Positions 49,666 through 59,529 of a stretch of DNA of 64,000 nt are shown piece by piece (the stretch's first letter is position 1; each line of letters begins with the position of its first letter). The DNA is taken from the NCBI RefSeq assembly GCF_046719735.1, contig NZ_JAUTWQ010000001.1:248001-312000 (forward strand), given 5' to 3'. Below the pieces are notes generated by a model, which saw nothing but the letters and a program-made list of their open reading frames with translations, searched no databases and was not told the DNA's origin. This DNA comes from Halobacillus_B rhizosphaerae (GTDB taxonomy: Bacteria; Bacillota; Bacilli; Bacillales; Halobacillaceae). The position numbers and the translations under genes were made by a program.

Positions 49666-51792
49666 ATGGATAATCATACAGGCGGAGGTTTGCTGCTATA
49701 CATAAAGCGCTACAGCTTCTGGTTAAAAGCCGGCCTTCCCTCCTTGTTGTTCGCTTTTTTCTTTTTTGTATTATCGATTTCTAACGTATACACAGAAACC
49801 TATCACTTAGAAAAATTCAGTACGGCAAATGAAACGATTAGATCTCCTATTACAATTGAAAATGAAAGGAAAACACAGCAGAAAATCAGAGAAGCTACCC
49901 AATCCGTTGATGAGAGATATACGGTTTCCAGTGCTATTACGGAGGAAAGAGTAGGTAAAGTAACTGAAATATTCGACGCTGTGAATAAAACCAGAGATTT
50001 AAATGTGAATGCTGAATCTTCTTCATATGATAAGGCTGCCCAGCTCAAAACTTTATTGTCGGATGACATTTCTGAAGCACTTCCTTCAGCGCTCTTTCGG
50101 CCATTGGTAGATGCCGGTAAGTCTGACCTTGATGAAGCCCATTCTCTGCTTGAATCTTCCTTAATGGCTGCTTTTAAAGACGGGATTCGCGCTGCTGATC
50201 TCTCAGACGCTGAAGATAATCTCAAATTAAAAATTAAATATTCCAGTCTACCCGAGGATATGAAGTCTGCCATCTCTGACATTGGCGTATTTGCACTAAA
50301 GGAAAATGCTTTATTTGATCCTCAAAAAACGGATCAAGCTCGAAAAGAAGCCGCTTCCCAAATTGAGCCCGTGATGATCAGGGCAGGGGAAGTGCTGGTG
50401 ACTAAAGGGTCTACCATTACGAGTGAAATTTATGAGGAACTACAGATTGCTGGACTTCTGGATACACAGAGAAATGGTCTCCCCATTATAGGACTTGCCT
50501 TGTTTTCTTTATTACTGGGTGGAATTATGTTTTATGAAAGCGTACGAGGGCTGAGAAGCAATAAACTGACGATTCGCCATATTGCAGTCATTTTATTAGT
50601 TTCTTTTTTTATGGTGACTATGATGAAAATTATGAGCCTATATGCGACGACAAGTCAGCCTGTTTATTATGCTCTTCCAGCAGCTACCGGGGCAATGCTT
50701 ATCAAGCTGTTATGCAATGAAAGACTGGCGATCATCATGTCATTAGTCTATGCCGTAATGGCCTGTGTGCTATTTAATGGGGAAATTGCTGGGGTGTTGA
50801 ATGCTCAGGCAGGTATATACATGGCTTTGTCTCAATTAGCAGGGGCCTACTTTCTCGTAAATACTAAAGACAAGCTTGCCATTGTGAAATCAAGTACGGG
50901 TGTTGCCGGGGTAAATATTTTAGCGTTACTATTCTTTTTATTCATTTCATTTGAAAAATATTCATGGTTTGAATTGTTTCTATATTGCGGTTATGGTGTA
51001 ATGGCAGCTTTTTTGGCAGCTGTTTTAACCATTGGATTACTGCCGTTTATTGAAACGGGATTTGGACTTTTGTCTGATAATAAATTGTTAATGCTTGCCA
51101 ATCCCAATCACCCGCTCCTGAGAAAAATTTTGACGGAGGCACCGGGAACCTATCATCATAGTGTAATGGTGGCTAACTTAAGCGAATCGGCTTGTGAATC
51201 TGTGGGAGCCAACGGTTTATTGGCAAGGGTTGCTGCTTATTACCATGACTTAGGGAAGACCGTCCGTCCTCATTACTTTATTGAAAACCAAATGGGAATG
51301 AGAAATCCTCACGATTTTCTCGATCCCGAGCAGAGTGCTGAAATCATTATTAACCATCCTTATGACGGAGCAGAATTATTGAAGAAAGAGAAGCTGCCAG
51401 AAGAGATTATCGATATTGCCAAACAGCATCATGGAACAACATTACTGAAGTATTTTTACTATAAAGCGAAAGAAAATGATACAGTGGTAAGGGAAGAGAG
51501 TTATCGATATCCAGGACCGAAACCCCAGTCGAGAGAAGCTGCCATCGTTGCGATATGTGATTCTGTCGAAGCTGCTGTAAGATCGCTTAACCAGCCTACA
51601 GAAGAAGAAATTCAGGAAATTGTGCATGGAATTATTGAAAACCGCTTGTTGGATGGACAATTTGATGACTGTAATTTAACTTTTAAAGAATTGAATAAGG
51701 TAGAAAGATCTATCTGGGAAACACTACACGGAATTTATCATTCCCGGATTCAGTACCCGAATCCAGGAAAATTAGAAAGGGCGGCCAAATAA
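49666..51792 (+). CDS. pgpH: c-di-AMP phosphodiesterase PgpH (YqfF)
   Basis: 708-aa 7TM-HD protein that hydrolyses c-di-AMP to pApA, linking to potassium and osmotic control. N-terminal helix (about 19-38), a large extracellular 7TMR-HDED domain (to about 265), seven membrane helices (about 270-470) and a cytoplasmic HD domain (about 490-670). His of YHHSVMV is near 496 and the HD pair of YYHDLGK near 527. ybeY starts immediately after the stop. Confidence 0.95.
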   Translation: MDNHTGGGLLLYIKRYSFWLKAGLPSLLFAFFFFVLSISNVYTETYHLEKFSTANETIRSPITIENERKTQQKIREATQSVDERYTVSSAITEERVGKVTEIFDAVNKTRDLNVNAESSSYDKAAQLKTLLSDDISEALPSALFRPLVDAGKSDLDEAHSLLESSLMAAFKDGIRAADLSDAEDNLKLKIKYSSLPEDMKSAISDIGVFALKENALFDPQKTDQARKEAASQIEPVMIRAGEVLVTKGSTITSEIYEELQIAGLLDTQRNGLPIIGLALFSLLLGGIMFYESVRGLRSNKLTIRHIAVILLVSFFMVTMMKIMSLYATTSQPVYYALPAATGAMLIKLLCNERLAIIMSLVYAVMACVLFNGEIAGVLNAQAGIYMALSQLAGAYFLVNTKDKLAIVKSSTGVAGVNILALLFFLFISFEKYSWFELFLYCGYGVMAAFLAAVLTIGLLPFIETGFGLLSDNKLLMLANPNHPLLRKILTEAPGTYHHSVMVANLSESACESVGANGLLARVAAYYHDLGKTVRPHYFIENQMGMRNPHDFLDPEQSAEIIINHPYDGAELLKKEKLPEEIIDIAKQHHGTTLLKYFYYKAKENDTVVREESYRYPGPKPQSREAAIVAICDSVEAAVRSLNQPTEEEIQEIVHGIIENRLLDGQFDDCNLTFKELNKVERSIWETLHGIYHSRIQYPNPGKLERAAK

Positions 51793-52263
51793 ATGATTCA
51801 AATTGATTTTCATGATGAAACATCCTCAGTCGATGATGCTTTTTATGATTTAATCGAAAGGATTCTGCAATTCAGCAGTAAACAAGAAGGGGTTCCCGCT
51901 GAATCAGAAGTATCCATCAGCTTTGTGGATAATGACAGAATACAAGAATTAAATAAACAATATCGGGATAAAGATCGTCCTACTGATGTAATTTCGTTTG
52001 CTATGCAGGAACAGGGTGAGGGTGAAATGGATATTAAAGGAGAAGGGATTCCTTTAATGTTAGGCGACATCATAATATCCGTGGATAAAGCAAAAGAGCA
52101 AGCAGAAGATTATGACCATTCCTATGAAAGAGAGCTTGGTTTTCTGGCTCTTCATGGCTTCCTTCATTTATTGGGATATGATCACATGAATGAAGAGGAA
52201 GAACTGAAGATGTTTGGACGTCAAGAGGAAATTCTTCATGAATTCGGACTCCAGAGACCCTAA
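51793..52263 (+). CDS. ybeY: endoribonuclease YbeY
   Basis: Zinc endoribonuclease for 16S rRNA 3'-end maturation and ribosome quality control. 156 aa. The metal motif H121-x3-H125-x5-H131 in LHGFLHLLGYDH is intact. Its start abuts the pgpH stop and its end overlaps dgkA by 26 nt, so pgpH-ybeY-dgkA are tightly linked. Confidence 0.96.
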   Translation: MIQIDFHDETSSVDDAFYDLIERILQFSSKQEGVPAESEVSISFVDNDRIQELNKQYRDKDRPTDVISFAMQEQGEGEMDIKGEGIPLMLGDIIISVDKAKEQAEDYDHSYERELGFLALHGFLHLLGYDHMNEEEELKMFGRQEEILHEFGLQRP

Positions 52264-52615
52264 AAAGAAGAGCATAGGTTTTCGGTTTGCTTGGAATGGA
52301 ATTATGGAAGTCGCTCGTACAGAAAGAAATTTTCGTATTCATTTGTTGGCGGCAGGGCTCGTGGTAGCTGCCGGTCTGGTTCTGTCCATTAGTCTGGTGG
52401 AGTGGGCCGTGCTCTTTACCATTATCCCCTTGGTCTTAGCTTTGGAGATGGTTAATTCTAGTATTGAGCGGGTTCTCAACTATTTAGCTCCTGAAATCCA
52501 CCCTTTAGTGGGAATCATGAAAGATATTTCGGCAGGCGCTGTGCTCATTGCCTCCCTAAGCTCCGTGATCATCGCCTTGTTAATCTTTCTGCCTAAGTTT
52601 CTTAATCTTTTTTAG
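52238..52615 (+). CDS. dgkA: undecaprenol kinase (DgkA family)
   Basis: 125-aa membrane kinase that phosphorylates undecaprenol in Gram-positive bacteria. Three membrane helices and the family motif EMVNSSIERVLNYLAPEIHPL near 78-98. ATG 52238 follows AAGAGGAAA, inside the end of ybeY; a longer frame from 52214 lacks a ribosome site. In B. subtilis cdd lies between this gene and era; it is absent here. Confidence 0.93.
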   Translation: MNSDSRDPKKKSIGFRFAWNGIMEVARTERNFRIHLLAAGLVVAAGLVLSISLVEWAVLFTIIPLVLALEMVNSSIERVLNYLAPEIHPLVGIMKDISAGAVLIASLSSVIIALLIFLPKFLNLF

Positions 52616-52692
52616 AGAAGAGTGAAATAAGGGGCAGGATGTAGTAAAATAAAACAAAGAATTGAAGAAATGTGAATGATGGAGGAAGTATA

Positions 52693-53598
52693 ATGCCTGA
52701 ACCTTTTAAATCGGGATTTGTTACAATCGTAGGTCGCCCAAATGTAGGGAAATCAACGTTTATGAATCGCGTGATTGGCGAAAAAATTGCCATTATGAGT
52801 GACAAACCACAAACAACTAGAAATAAAATCCAGGGGGTTATGACGGATAAAGAGTCGCAAATCATTTTTATTGATACCCCAGGAATCCATAAGCCTAAGC
52901 ATAAATTAGGTGATTATATGGTCAATGTAGCAGAAAATACCCTGAATGAAGTAGATGTCATTATGTTTATGATCAATGCTGAAGAGGGATATGGACGTGG
53001 CGACCAGTTTATCCTGGATCGCTTACAAAGAGTTGATCAACCGGTTTTTCTAGTGATCAATAAAATTGATCGTGTTCATCCAGATCAATTACTTCCTTTG
53101 ATTGATCAATACCGGGAAAAATTGAATTTTGAAGAAATCATTCCAATTTCAGCATTAGAAGGCAATAATGTGAATGAACTTATCACAAGCCTCAAAAACC
53201 TTCTGCCGGAAGGACCGCAATTTTATCCAGAGGATCAAATTACGGACCATCCTGAACGATTTGTTATTAGCGAGTTCATAAGAGAAAAAGTATTGCACTT
53301 AACTCATGAAGAGATCCCTCATTCCATTGCTGTGGTTATTGAAAATATTAAGCCCCGTAAGAATTCCAATGCTGTTTTTATTCAAGCAGCCATTATTGTA
53401 GAGCGTAAATCACAAAAAGGAATTATTATTGGGAAACAAGGCAGTATGTTAAAAGAAGTTGGAAAAAGAGCAAGACAAGACATTGAATCTTTGCTTGGCA
53501 GCAAGGTCTATTTGGAGCTATGGGTGAAAGTCCAGAAAGACTGGAGAAATAAACAGATGCAACTGAGTGACTTTGGCTATCGTGCAGATGAATATTAG
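52693..53598 (+). CDS. era: GTPase Era
   Basis: 30S assembly GTPase. 301 aa: G domain with GRPNVGKS at 14-21, DTPG near 62-65 and NKID near 124-127, and a C-terminal KH domain (about 205-300) with GIIIGKQGSMLKEVGKRA. ATG 52693 follows GATGGAGGAAG. Confidence 0.98.
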   Translation: MPEPFKSGFVTIVGRPNVGKSTFMNRVIGEKIAIMSDKPQTTRNKIQGVMTDKESQIIFIDTPGIHKPKHKLGDYMVNVAENTLNEVDVIMFMINAEEGYGRGDQFILDRLQRVDQPVFLVINKIDRVHPDQLLPLIDQYREKLNFEEIIPISALEGNNVNELITSLKNLLPEGPQFYPEDQITDHPERFVISEFIREKVLHLTHEEIPHSIAVVIENIKPRKNSNAVFIQAAIIVERKSQKGIIIGKQGSMLKEVGKRARQDIESLLGSKVYLELWVKVQKDWRNKQMQLSDFGYRADEY

Positions 53599-53697
53599 AG
53601 ATTGGTAAAATTTAAGCCTTATGATTTTAGATAGTTGCAGCATTCTAAGAAGGTAACGAATTGTTCTAAGACTGACATACGAAAGGCGGTGTTTCTT

Positions 53698-53847
53698 GTG
53701 CTCGAATTCTCATGGAATGTATTTCGGCAGACAGGAAACATAGAAACCTATTTGTTAATCAAGGAAATGCAAGCCTCTGATAGCCAACTGATCGATCAGC
53801 AAGAGAACTCATCTGAACAGGAATCTTCTGAAGAACAGAACTTGTAA
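53698..53847 (+). CDS. yqzL: YqzL-like small protein
   Basis: 49-codon gene from GTG 53698. It starts MLEFSWNVFRQTGNIETYLL, which matches the short YqzL family found between era and recO in Bacillus, followed by a Gln/Glu/Ser-rich tail. AAAGGCGGTG lies 8 nt upstream. The frame is open further upstream but without a ribosome site. Function unknown. Confidence 0.82.
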   Translation: MLEFSWNVFRQTGNIETYLLIKEMQASDSQLIDQQENSSEQESSEEQNL

Positions 53848-53864
53848 ATGAGCAGGTGAGCGAA

Positions 53865-54608
53865 TTGTTAGAAAAAGTAGAAGGCATTGTCATCCGGACT
53901 AGGGATTATGGAGAAACCCATAAAATTGTTACAATGATGACGAGAGAAAAAGGAAAAATTGGAGTAATGGCACGAGGTGCTAAGAAACCTAAGAGCAGAA
54001 CTTCTTCTGTTACTCAGCCTTTTATACATGGAATGTATCTGCTTCAAATAGGATCCGGTTTAGGGTCGATGAGTCAAGGAGAAATGATGACATCACTACG
54101 GTCAGTCAGGGAAGATATTGTCAAAACAGCCTATGCTTCTTACTTGGCAGAATTGACTGACAGACACATCGAGGAAAAACAGCCGGATCCGTTTCTTTTT
54201 GAGCAGCTCCTTCAATCTTATATTTGGATTGCTGAAGGAAAAGATCCTGAAATTATCAGTTATATTTATGAATTGAAAATGTTTAAAAAAGCAGGATTTG
54301 CTCCTCAGTTAGATCAATGTGTGAACTGTGGAAATCCAGAAGGACCGTTTTCATTCTCCATTAGAGAAGGAGGATTTCTATGTGTGCGATGTAAGCATCT
54401 TGATCCTGATTCTCGTGGCTTAACAGAGCCGTTATCTAAGCTGCTGCGTCTGTTTTTACATATGGATATTAAACGTCTTGGTCAAGTTTCTATGAAGGAA
54501 GAAAATAAGAAATTCTTGCGCCAATTGATGGATGAGTACTATGATCAATATGGTGGGTATTTTCTTAAAACCAAAAAGTTTCTCAAACAGCTTGATTTGT
54601 TTTCATAA
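53865..54608 (+). CDS. recO: DNA repair protein RecO
   Basis: Recombination mediator that loads RecA with RecR and anneals strands. 247 aa: N-terminal OB fold (MLEKVEGIVIRTRDYGETHK), a helical domain and a zinc site formed by CVNC and CVRC near 147-180. TTG 53865 is favoured over GTG 53856, as CAGGTGAG lies upstream of it and homologues start at the same residue. Confidence 0.93.
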   Translation: MLEKVEGIVIRTRDYGETHKIVTMMTREKGKIGVMARGAKKPKSRTSSVTQPFIHGMYLLQIGSGLGSMSQGEMMTSLRSVREDIVKTAYASYLAELTDRHIEEKQPDPFLFEQLLQSYIWIAEGKDPEIISYIYELKMFKKAGFAPQLDQCVNCGNPEGPFSFSIREGGFLCVRCKHLDPDSRGLTEPLSKLLRLFLHMDIKRLGQVSMKEENKKFLRQLMDEYYDQYGGYFLKTKKFLKQLDLFS

Positions 54609-54614
54609 CCATGA

Positions 54615-54858
54615 TTGACAAATTCTTATGTTTTGAGTATGCTTCATATACCAATTATACCGTTGCGAGGAAAGAAAGTAGTAGCTGACAACCTTTTCAA
54701 TAGCGAGCCTGTGATAGTGAGAGTCAGGTGAGAACGGACCAGTGAAGGCATTCTGGAGCAAACGATTGAAAGTGGCTTTCTGTACGAAAGAAAGCAAGTA
54801 GGGTGGAACCGCGGAAATCCCGTCCCTATGTCAAATGACATAGGGACGGGATTTTTTT
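54615..54858 (+). promoter_or_regulatory. promoter and T-box riboswitch leader of glyQS
   Basis: Promoter TTGACA (54615-54620), 17-bp spacer, TATGCT (54638-54643). The leader has Stem I elements, a likely GGC glycine specifier at 54747-54749 (GAAGGCATTCT) and the T-box core AGGGTGGAACCGCGG at 54800-54814, then a strong terminator. It senses uncharged tRNA-Gly. Confidence 0.93.
54817..54858 (+). terminator. T-box terminator of the glyQS leader
   Basis: 16-bp perfect stem 54817-54832/54837-54852 with loop AAAT, then seven T. Confidence 0.93.
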
Positions 54859-54878
54859 ATTCGATGGGAGGAAGAAAC

Positions 54879-55766
54879 ATGAACATCCAAAATATGATTT
54901 TAACGCTGCAAAACCATTGGTCTGAGCAGGGATGCTTATTAATGCAGGCGTATGATGTAGAAAAAGGGGCAGGCACAATGTCTCCTATGACTTTGCTTCG
55001 CAGTTTGGGACCTGAGCCGTGGAATGTGGCTTACGTTGAACCTTCAAGAAGACCAGCCGATGGGCGTTATGGTCAGAATCCAAACCGTTTGTATCAGCAC
55101 CATCAATTCCAGGTCATTATGAAACCTTCCCCTGATCATATTCAGGAATTATACTTAGAATCGCTTAAAGCACTTGGCATTGATCCAGCCAAACATGATA
55201 TTCGCTTTGTTGAAGACAATTGGGAGAATCCAACTCTCGGAGCGGCCGGACTCGGATGGGAAGTTTGGCTTGATGGAATGGAGATTACTCAATTTACTTA
55301 TTTTCAGCAAATAGGTGGTTTAGAAGCCCGTCCTGTATCTGCGGAAATCACTTATGGACTAGAGCGCCTTGCATCTTATATTCAAGATAAAGAAAACGTC
55401 TTTGAATTAGAGTGGACCGATGGGGTAACCGTAGGAGATATTTTTATGCAGCCTGAGGTTGAACATTCGGTTTATACTTTTGAAGAATCTGATGAGGAAA
55501 TGCTTTTTCAGTTATTCAATACGTACGAAAAAGAAGCAGCCAGGATTATGGAAAAAGGATTAGTGTTTCCTGCCTATGATTATGTTCTGAAATGTTCACA
55601 CACCTTTAATCTGCTAGATGCCAAAGGAGTTATTTCCGTAACTGAGAGGACTGGCTATATTGGCCGAGTTAGAAATCTTGCCCGTAAAATTGCTAAAACC
55701 TACGTGGAGGAACGTGAACGTTTAGGGTTCCCTATGCTAAAAGAGGAGGGTGGCAGCCATGACTAA
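54879..55766 (+). CDS. glyQ: glycyl-tRNA synthetase alpha subunit
   Basis: Catalytic class II subunit of the alpha2beta2 enzyme. 295 aa, standard length, with PSRRPADGRYGQNPNR near 57-72 and the QFTYFQQIGG stretch near 145. ATG 54879 follows GGGAGGAAG. It overlaps glyS by 8 nt. Controlled by the glycine T-box upstream. Confidence 0.98.
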   Translation: MNIQNMILTLQNHWSEQGCLLMQAYDVEKGAGTMSPMTLLRSLGPEPWNVAYVEPSRRPADGRYGQNPNRLYQHHQFQVIMKPSPDHIQELYLESLKALGIDPAKHDIRFVEDNWENPTLGAAGLGWEVWLDGMEITQFTYFQQIGGLEARPVSAEITYGLERLASYIQDKENVFELEWTDGVTVGDIFMQPEVEHSVYTFEESDEEMLFQLFNTYEKEAARIMEKGLVFPAYDYVLKCSHTFNLLDAKGVISVTERTGYIGRVRNLARKIAKTYVEERERLGFPMLKEEGGSHD

Positions 55767-57843
55767 AACAGTATTGTTTGAGCTCGGTTTAGAAGAAATG
55801 CCCGCAAGGTTTATGGAAGACGCAGTCGATCAGCTGCAAATGAAAACAGAAGCTTGGCTGAAGGAACAGAGAATTCCTTATGGTTCTGTCAAGATCTTCT
55901 CAACTCCTAGAAGATTAGCGGTGCAAATTTCAGAGACAGCTGACAAACAGCCGGATGTAGAAGAAGAGGCCAAAGGTCCTGCTAAGAAAATAGCGTTAAA
56001 CGAAGAAGGAGAATGGTCAAAGGCCGCAATCGGTTTTTCTAAAGGTCAAGGTAAGAGTGTAGAGGATATTTACTTTAAAGAGATTAATGGTACCGAATAC
56101 GTGCACATTAATAAATTTATAGCAGGGAAGAACACCATCCAACTATTAAAAGAATTCAAAGACGTATTTCTAAACATAACCTTTCCTAAGAATATGCGCT
56201 GGGGTAATTTAGATCTAAGATATGCCCGCCCCATACGTTGGATTGCTGCGCTTTACGGAGATGAAGTCATCCCGTTAGAAATTGCCAATGTACCTGCGGA
56301 TCGTTTTACATTCGGCCACCGCTTCCTTGGGAATAAAACGGTATTACCATCCGCTGAAACTTATGAAGATGTTCTGAGAGAAGAATATGTAATTGCTGAT
56401 GCTAATGCCAGAAAAGAAACCATTTTAGCTCAGCTTAAAGAACTAGAGCGGAGGAAAGATTGGAAACTTATATTAGATGAAGATTTACTTACCGAGGTTA
56501 CCCATTTAGTAGAGTATCCTACCGTGTTCAGTGGATCCTTCCAGGAGGATTTTTTACAAGTTCCTGAAGAGGCGTTAATTACTTCCATGAAAGAACATCA
56601 GCGATATTTCCCTGTAAGAAATCAAACGGGAGAGTTACTTCCTTACTTTGCAGGGGTACGCAATGGAGATGAAAATTATATTGAAAATGTATCTAAAGGG
56701 AATGAAAAAGTTTTAAGAGCCCGTCTTGCTGATGCTCAATTCTTCTTTGAAGAAGATCAAAAAGGGACTCTGGAAGAAAAAACAGCCAAGCTCACCCGTA
56801 TGGTCTTCCAGGAAGAACTAGGTACGCTACATGATAAGGCAGTGCGAGTAAATCAAATTGCCGAAAAAATAAGCCAGCTCCTCAATCTTGAAGATCGAGA
56901 AATTAAGCAAGCCAAAAGAGCTGCGCAGATTTGTAAATTTGATTTAGTTACACATATGGTAGATGAATTTACAGAATTACAAGGTATTATGGGAGAAAAG
57001 TATGCGCGGATCTTTGGAGAAGATGAAGCGGTGGCACGGGCCATTAATGAACACTACATGCCGAGACAGGCAAATGGTGAGCTTCCTGATACTCTAGTGG
57101 GGTCAATCGTCAGTATTGCAGATAAATTAGATACGATCGTTGGTTCAATAGCTATTGGAATTATTCCCACTGGTTCTCAAGATCCTTATGGACTGAGAAG
57201 GCAAGCACTAGGTGTCCTTCAGACGCTGCAAAAACAAGGATGGTCTATCAGAGTCGAGACTCTTCTGGATCTTGTACTTTCAATGTACCAGGAATTAGGG
57301 CTGCCAACTCGTCCCCAAGAGGAAATTGTTGAGGATCTTGAGGAGTTCTTCAAGGTGCGTGCTGCATATTTACTTCGTGAAGAGAAAATGGATCCAGATA
57401 TCGTAGACGCCGTACTGGCCAAAGGAATACAAATCTATCCTGTGACTCTTGAAAAGGCGGTAATCCTAGGCGGAAAACGTCAGGATGAGGCTTTCAAACC
57501 GGTTCACGAAGCATTAGGAAGGGTCCTTAATATTGCGAAAAAAGCAGATAGCAATCAGGTGAATCCGTCGCTGTTTGCCAATGAATCAGAAACCAATTTA
57601 TATGCTGCTTTTCAGTCTGTTCACAGCAGCTATCAACAAGCTATGACAGAAGAAAGACCAGAAGATGCGCTCGATGAACTTTCAAAGTTAACTGAGCCGA
57701 TTCACGCATTTTTTGATCATACGATGGTAATGGATGAGAATGATCAAATAAGAAAAAATCGCTTAGCATTGTTAAAACAGATTGCTGAAGATATTACCTT
57801 GTTTGCAGATCTTAATGAAATCCAATGGAAGCAGCAGTATTAA
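55759..57843 (+). CDS. glyS: glycyl-tRNA synthetase beta subunit
   Basis: 694-aa subunit for tRNA binding. N-terminal domain, an HD-like domain near 380-480 and a C-terminal anticodon-binding DALR-like domain (about 590-690). ATG 55759 follows AGAGGAGGGTGG within the glyQ end. Slightly longer than B. subtilis GlyS (about 679 aa); no internal break seen. Confidence 0.97.
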   Translation: MTKTVLFELGLEEMPARFMEDAVDQLQMKTEAWLKEQRIPYGSVKIFSTPRRLAVQISETADKQPDVEEEAKGPAKKIALNEEGEWSKAAIGFSKGQGKSVEDIYFKEINGTEYVHINKFIAGKNTIQLLKEFKDVFLNITFPKNMRWGNLDLRYARPIRWIAALYGDEVIPLEIANVPADRFTFGHRFLGNKTVLPSAETYEDVLREEYVIADANARKETILAQLKELERRKDWKLILDEDLLTEVTHLVEYPTVFSGSFQEDFLQVPEEALITSMKEHQRYFPVRNQTGELLPYFAGVRNGDENYIENVSKGNEKVLRARLADAQFFFEEDQKGTLEEKTAKLTRMVFQEELGTLHDKAVRVNQIAEKISQLLNLEDREIKQAKRAAQICKFDLVTHMVDEFTELQGIMGEKYARIFGEDEAVARAINEHYMPRQANGELPDTLVGSIVSIADKLDTIVGSIAIGIIPTGSQDPYGLRRQALGVLQTLQKQGWSIRVETLLDLVLSMYQELGLPTRPQEEIVEDLEEFFKVRAAYLLREEKMDPDIVDAVLAKGIQIYPVTLEKAVILGGKRQDEAFKPVHEALGRVLNIAKKADSNQVNPSLFANESETNLYAAFQSVHSSYQQAMTEERPEDALDELSKLTEPIHAFFDHTMVMDENDQIRKNRLALLKQIAEDITLFADLNEIQWKQQY

Positions 57844-57853
57844 ACTCCCGTCT

Positions 57854-57881
57854 TTTACCCTGTTTAAAAATGATATATAAT
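57854..57881 (+). promoter_or_regulatory. SigA-type promoter of ccpN-ppsR
   Basis: TTTACC (57854-57859), 16-bp spacer, TATAAT (57876-57881), 43 bp before ccpN. Confidence 0.6.
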
Positions 57882-57924
57882 AATTAAATAGTATGACACA
57901 GTCAGTGATCAGGGTGGTGAAAGA

Positions 57925-58554
57925 ATGGAACTTTCCGACCGTCAAGAACAGATTATACAAATTGTAAAAGATAATGGTCCGATTACCGGTGAACATATCG
58001 CTGATCGCTTAAACCTGACCCGGGCAACTTTAAGACCTGATTTAGCCATACTTACTATGGCAGGTTTCTTGGATGCCCGTCCAAGGGTCGGCTACTTTTT
58101 CACGGGGAAAACCGGTACAGAGCTGCTCACAGAGAAATTGAAGAAATTTAAAGTTGAGGAGTATCAGTCCGTTCCTATCGTTGTAGAAGATAATGTATCC
58201 GTTTATGATGCTATTTGTACAATGTTCTTAGAAGATGTTGGGACTTTATTTGTTACAGATGATCAGTCCCATTTAACTGGAGTCCTCTCAAGAAAAGATT
58301 TGTTGAGAGCGAGCATGGGAAATCAGGATATCAATTCAATTCCTGTTCATATTATTATGACAAGAATGCCGAATATAACGGTTTGTAAGCAAGAAGATTT
58401 ACTCGTTGATGCTGCACAGCAATTGATTGAAAAGCAAATTGATGGGCTCCCGGTTATTGTCCCTCGTGAAAAGGGGTTAGAAGTGATAGGCAGAATAACT
58501 AAAACAAATATTACGAAAGCTTTAGTAGAACTAGCTAGGGACGAACACTTATAA
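57925..58554 (+). CDS. ccpN: transcriptional repressor CcpN (YqzB)
   Basis: Represses gluconeogenic genes (gapB, pckA in B. subtilis) during growth on glucose. 209 aa: an N-terminal winged helix (about 1-65; GEHIADRLNLTRATLRPDL) and two CBS domains (about 75-205) that bind nucleotides. AGGGTGGTG precedes the ATG. The next gene ppsR acts on the same glycolysis/gluconeogenesis switch. Confidence 0.94.
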   Translation: MELSDRQEQIIQIVKDNGPITGEHIADRLNLTRATLRPDLAILTMAGFLDARPRVGYFFTGKTGTELLTEKLKKFKVEEYQSVPIVVEDNVSVYDAICTMFLEDVGTLFVTDDQSHLTGVLSRKDLLRASMGNQDINSIPVHIIMTRMPNITVCKQEDLLVDAAQQLIEKQIDGLPVIVPREKGLEVIGRITKTNITKALVELARDEHL

Positions 58555-58579
58555 CGAGTCCTTTCAAGGGGGGATAGGT

Positions 58580-59392
58580 ATGAAAAAACCTTTAATCTAT
58601 GTTATCTCTGATTCAGTTGGAGAGACAGCTGAATTAGTGGTTAAGGCAGCGCTCAGCCAATTTGATGATGGTCCATTTGATTTACAACGGGTCCCGTATG
58701 TAGAAGATAAGGGGACGATAAATGAAACCATTCTCCAGGCAAAAGAACATGAAGCTATGATTGGGTTTACCTTAGTCATTCCAGAATTCAGAAGCCATTT
58801 ATTAGCAGAAGCAAAAAAACACAACATAGAATGCATTGATATCATGGGTCCGATGATGGATGCTATGGAGCGGTATTTTAAAACAGAACCCCGCTTAGAA
58901 CCTGGGCTCGTCCATAAACTTGATGAAGATTATTTTAAACGAGTAGAAGCTATCGAGTTTGCAGTTCGTTATGATGATGGACGTGATCCAAGAGGGATTA
59001 GTCGAGCAGATATAGTTCTCATTGGAGTTTCTCGAACATCGAAAACTCCCTTGTCTCAGTATTTAGCGCACAAGAGACTAAAGGTTGCCAATGTGCCAAT
59101 AGTTCCTGAGGTAGAGCCGCCTATGGAGCTGTACAGAGTAGACCCTGCCAAATGTATTGGGTTGAAAATCAGCGCCGAAAAACTAAATGATATCCGCAAA
59201 GAACGATTAAAGTCCCTTGGGCTGGGATCTCAAGCAAGCTATGCAAATATGGAAAGAATTCAGCAGGAAATTAATCACTTTAATCGCGTAGTAGATCGGA
59301 TTGGCTGCCATGTAATAGACGTATCCAATAAAGCGGTAGAAGAAACTGCAAACGTCATAATGAATAAATTACGCGAGGATGCCCAACAATAG
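58580..59392 (+). CDS. ppsR: PPDK/PEP synthase regulatory kinase-phosphorylase PpsR (YqfL)
   Basis: DUF299 bifunctional ADP-dependent kinase and Pi-dependent phosphorylase that switches pyruvate phosphate dikinase or PEP synthase. 270 aa with the P-loop GVSRTSKT near 149-156. In B. subtilis YqfL modulates CcpN activity, and the two genes lie 25 bp apart here. AAGGGGGGA precedes the ATG. Confidence 0.94.
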   Translation: MKKPLIYVISDSVGETAELVVKAALSQFDDGPFDLQRVPYVEDKGTINETILQAKEHEAMIGFTLVIPEFRSHLLAEAKKHNIECIDIMGPMMDAMERYFKTEPRLEPGLVHKLDEDYFKRVEAIEFAVRYDDGRDPRGISRADIVLIGVSRTSKTPLSQYLAHKRLKVANVPIVPEVEPPMELYRVDPAKCIGLKISAEKLNDIRKERLKSLGLGSQASYANMERIQQEINHFNRVVDRIGCHVIDVSNKAVEETANVIMNKLREDAQQ

Positions 59393-59406
59393 TACAAATT
59401 AAGTAG

Positions 59407-59435
59407 AAGTCGCGCATAAACAGCGCGACTTTTCT
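59407..59435 (+). terminator. intrinsic terminator after ppsR
   Basis: Perfect 9-bp stem AAGTCGCGC/GCGCGACTT (59407-59415/59423-59431), then TTCTT. Confidence 0.88.
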
Positions 59436-59529
59436 TGGGGAGTTTATTAAAAAGGTAAAATTCGTCATGGCTTTACGGTTCATAATGTATTATAATATGA
59501 ATTTGTGAAAAAACAGGAAGGCTGAATTC

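Noticed and set aside
49803..50282. 159-codon minus-strand frame inside pgpH
   Set aside because: Ser-rich antisense shadow with no start signals; pgpH is clear on the plus strand.
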